From positions 1 to 41,729 of IMG/VR virus record IMGVR_UViG_3300020183_000172: 41,729 nt of DNA; one strand, given 5' to 3'. Within the stretch, counting starts at the first letter, position 1; the number at the start of each line of letters is the position of its first letter. Made by a program: the position numbers and the translations under genes. The notes under the pieces were generated by a model, which saw only the letters and a program-made list of their open reading frames with translations, was not told the DNA's origin and searched no databases. Below, one piece after another: positions 40,507 through 41,729 of this stretch. The stretch is from a virus.

Positions 40507-41014
40507 CTACTATAATTTCCTCTGGAAATAAATATCCTTTTGCCCAAGGATTTTCTCCATTTAAGCAAAAATTAAATACTGGTTTTAACTCTTCCTGTGT
40601 TGGATTACTACCAAGCTCATTATGAAAAATTTGTATGTAATTATAGTCTTTATCTAAACTATTTGTATTTTCTCTTGTAACTATTTTTATACCTGTATCT
40701 AGCCATGAAGTAGTACCTACTGGTAAGTATGCTAATAACAAATTTCTAGGGTAGTCGTAGTTAATTCGGTAATCTTTTATTTTATACATTTCACTTACTT
40801 TATATACATACAGTGAAATTTCTGTTTCATTCAATAAACCTACTATTATTGCTAAATCTTCCTCACCGTAAGTACTCCTAAAATAGTTATGTTTTAAATT
40901 AAGCACTATTTCCTTATTCTCTAAAAGTATATTTAAAACTTCTTTTTTTAAATCTATTTTTGAATGAAAGGGTTTAGTTACCTTAGCGTGGGTTCTAACG
41001 TGAGATAAAATCAT
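40487..41014 (-). CDS. Unknown protein (175 aa), possibly fibre-associated
   Basis: This encodes 175 residues from the ATG at 41014, four bases after the preceding stop and with GGAG upstream. The longer frame to 41074 overlaps the previous gene and is less likely. The sequence is AT-rich, Lys/Asn/Tyr-rich, with helix-strand mixture and no membrane segment. The C-terminal part (PVFNFCLNGENPWAKGYLFP) contains one Cys and several aromatics. Function unknown. It lies directly after a fibre-like protein, so an assembly or accessory role is conceivable. Confidence 0.6.
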   Translation of the reverse strand: MILSHVRTHAKVTKPFHSKIDLKKEVLNILLENKEIVLNLKHNYFRSTYGEEDLAIIVGLLNETEISLYVYKVSEMYKIKDYRINYDYPRNLLLAYLPVGTTSWLDTGIKIVTRENTNSLDKDYNYIQIFHNELGSNPTQEELKPVFNFCLNGENPWAKGYLFPEEIIVDVKEIR

Positions 41015-41018
41015 TACT

Positions 41019-41729
41019 TTAACTCCAACCAGTTCCACTAGGTGCAACTGCACCAGGCTCAAGCAACCATACACTTATAAAACAAAATGAATTAGGATTA
41101 GAACCAGAAGAATTTGTAGTAATTTTATCACCTCTTCTAACACCAACTGTATAGTTAATGGTAACTATACCCCCATCGCCTACAGTATCATTTGTCATTG
41201 CTCCGATAACAGTCCATTGGTCACTAACTGAAATTGTCCACTCAACATCAATTAAATTATCACCTGGGGGTGGAGGACCTTTATCAAATCTAGTTGAAAG
41301 TACTTTAAAAACAGATAGTCTAGTGTAACCCTGTAGCTGTTCTCCCCAGTATTCAACTGGGTGCGAAGCTGGGTGCGATACTTCCTGGATACTAGGGTAA
41401 TTATCTCGTTTATACGTTGATAAGCTATCTGCTATATTTGCTCTACTAACTGTTAATCCAGCTGTACCGTCAACCAATCCGTCGGCTAGTGCGGCCCTAT
41501 CAACATAGGTTCCAAGGTACTTGTCGGTATTTGCAACCCACCTTAAGTAACCACGTTGTGTTGCAGTACCGTCTTGCCAAGACGTTGCATCCCAGTTAGT
41601 GCCACCCCCGCTAGGGTGGTTGTTAAACGTCCTGATAACCCAGGCCCAATCCTTGTTTCCATCCTCTTTTATATCAGATACAACAAATTCAGGTATTCCA
41701 CCAGAGTAGTTAGTACCCCCGATACTACC
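41019..41729 (-). CDS. C-terminal part of a fibre-like protein; 5' end beyond window
   Basis: The frame is open from the right edge (hand-translated from 41729) to the stop at 41019, giving at least 236 residues, so a start inside the window is not needed. An internal TTG at 41477 is not a likely start. The visible part begins GSIGGTNYSGGIPEFVVSDI and continues with beta-rich, Asn/Gly/Thr/Trp-rich sequence, including ATSWQDGTATQRGYLRW, typical of phage tail-fibre ends. A Pro-rich loop (KGPPPPGDN) separates the C-terminal beta domain. No catalytic motif seen. The fibre call is from composition and context. Confidence 0.6.
   Translation of the reverse strand, partial: GSIGGTNYSGGIPEFVVSDIKEDGNKDWAWVIRTFNNHPSGGGTNWDATSWQDGTATQRGYLRWVANTDKYLGTYVDRAALADGLVDGTAGLTVSRANIADSLSTYKRDNYPSIQEVSHPASHPVEYWGEQLQGYTRLSVFKVLSTRFDKGPPPPGDNLIDVEWTISVSDQWTVIGAMTNDTVGDGGIVTINYTVGVRRGDKITTNSSGSNPNSFCFISVWLLEPGAVAPSGTGWS

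Overview
The window is one continuous block of late structural genes from a contractile-tailed (myovirus-type) bacteriophage or prophage. Every gene I can support lies on the minus strand, so transcription runs from high to low coordinates. Genes are packed tightly, often with junctions of 0-5 bases. The only non-coding gaps over 100 bases (about 23817-23930, 35754-35889, 37919-38041 and 39713-39870) hold terminators and promoter-like sequence, and no stretch over 300 bases lacks a gene. There are no tRNAs, CRISPR arrays, transposases or integrase. The host cannot be named from this sequence: the DNA is moderately AT-rich, Shine-Dalgarno sites are strong at the capsid genes, and no host genes are present.

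In transcription order the layout is as follows. (1) 41729-39871: the end of a fibre-like gene cut by the window edge, plus three small unknown genes. (2) 39712-38042: a repeat-containing fibre protein with its own terminator. (3) 37918-35890: a cluster of small genes, including a BppU-like baseplate or fibre accessory domain and two small membrane proteins that could be holins, ended by a hairpin. (4) 35753-23931: the head and tail-shaft genes. These are a 967-residue Mu-I-like prohead protease with a probable nested scaffold, a lambda-E-like major capsid protein, a possible decoration protein, three connector or neck candidates, a very large tail sheath and the tail tube, closed by a textbook intrinsic terminator. 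(5) 23816 to the left edge: the baseplate operon. This holds a hub with an embedded lytic transglycosylase, OB-fold and beta-rich spike candidates, a gp25-like wedge, a baseplate J protein, a probable gpI-like wedge, a DUF4815 protein and a 1981-residue multidomain protein. It ends with the large terminase subunit, which runs off the left edge.

The most notable feature is in the terminase. Its reading frame is open from 2360 to base 1 and contains a 467-residue intein with two LAGLIDADG motifs. The intein sits exactly inside the Walker A P-loop, between the catalytic Lys and the following Ser. Other points worth checking are the internal scaffold start in the protease gene, the roughly 570-residue insertion in the sheath, the absence of a recognisable tape-measure protein between tube and hub, a shared promoter-like element directly after two terminators, and an apparent excess of CTAG in the intergenic gaps.

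Together the genes encode the scaffold, protease and shell of the head, the packaging motor, and most of a contractile tail. Portal, tape measure, tail chaperones and a dedicated endolysin are not visible here and are presumably outside the window.
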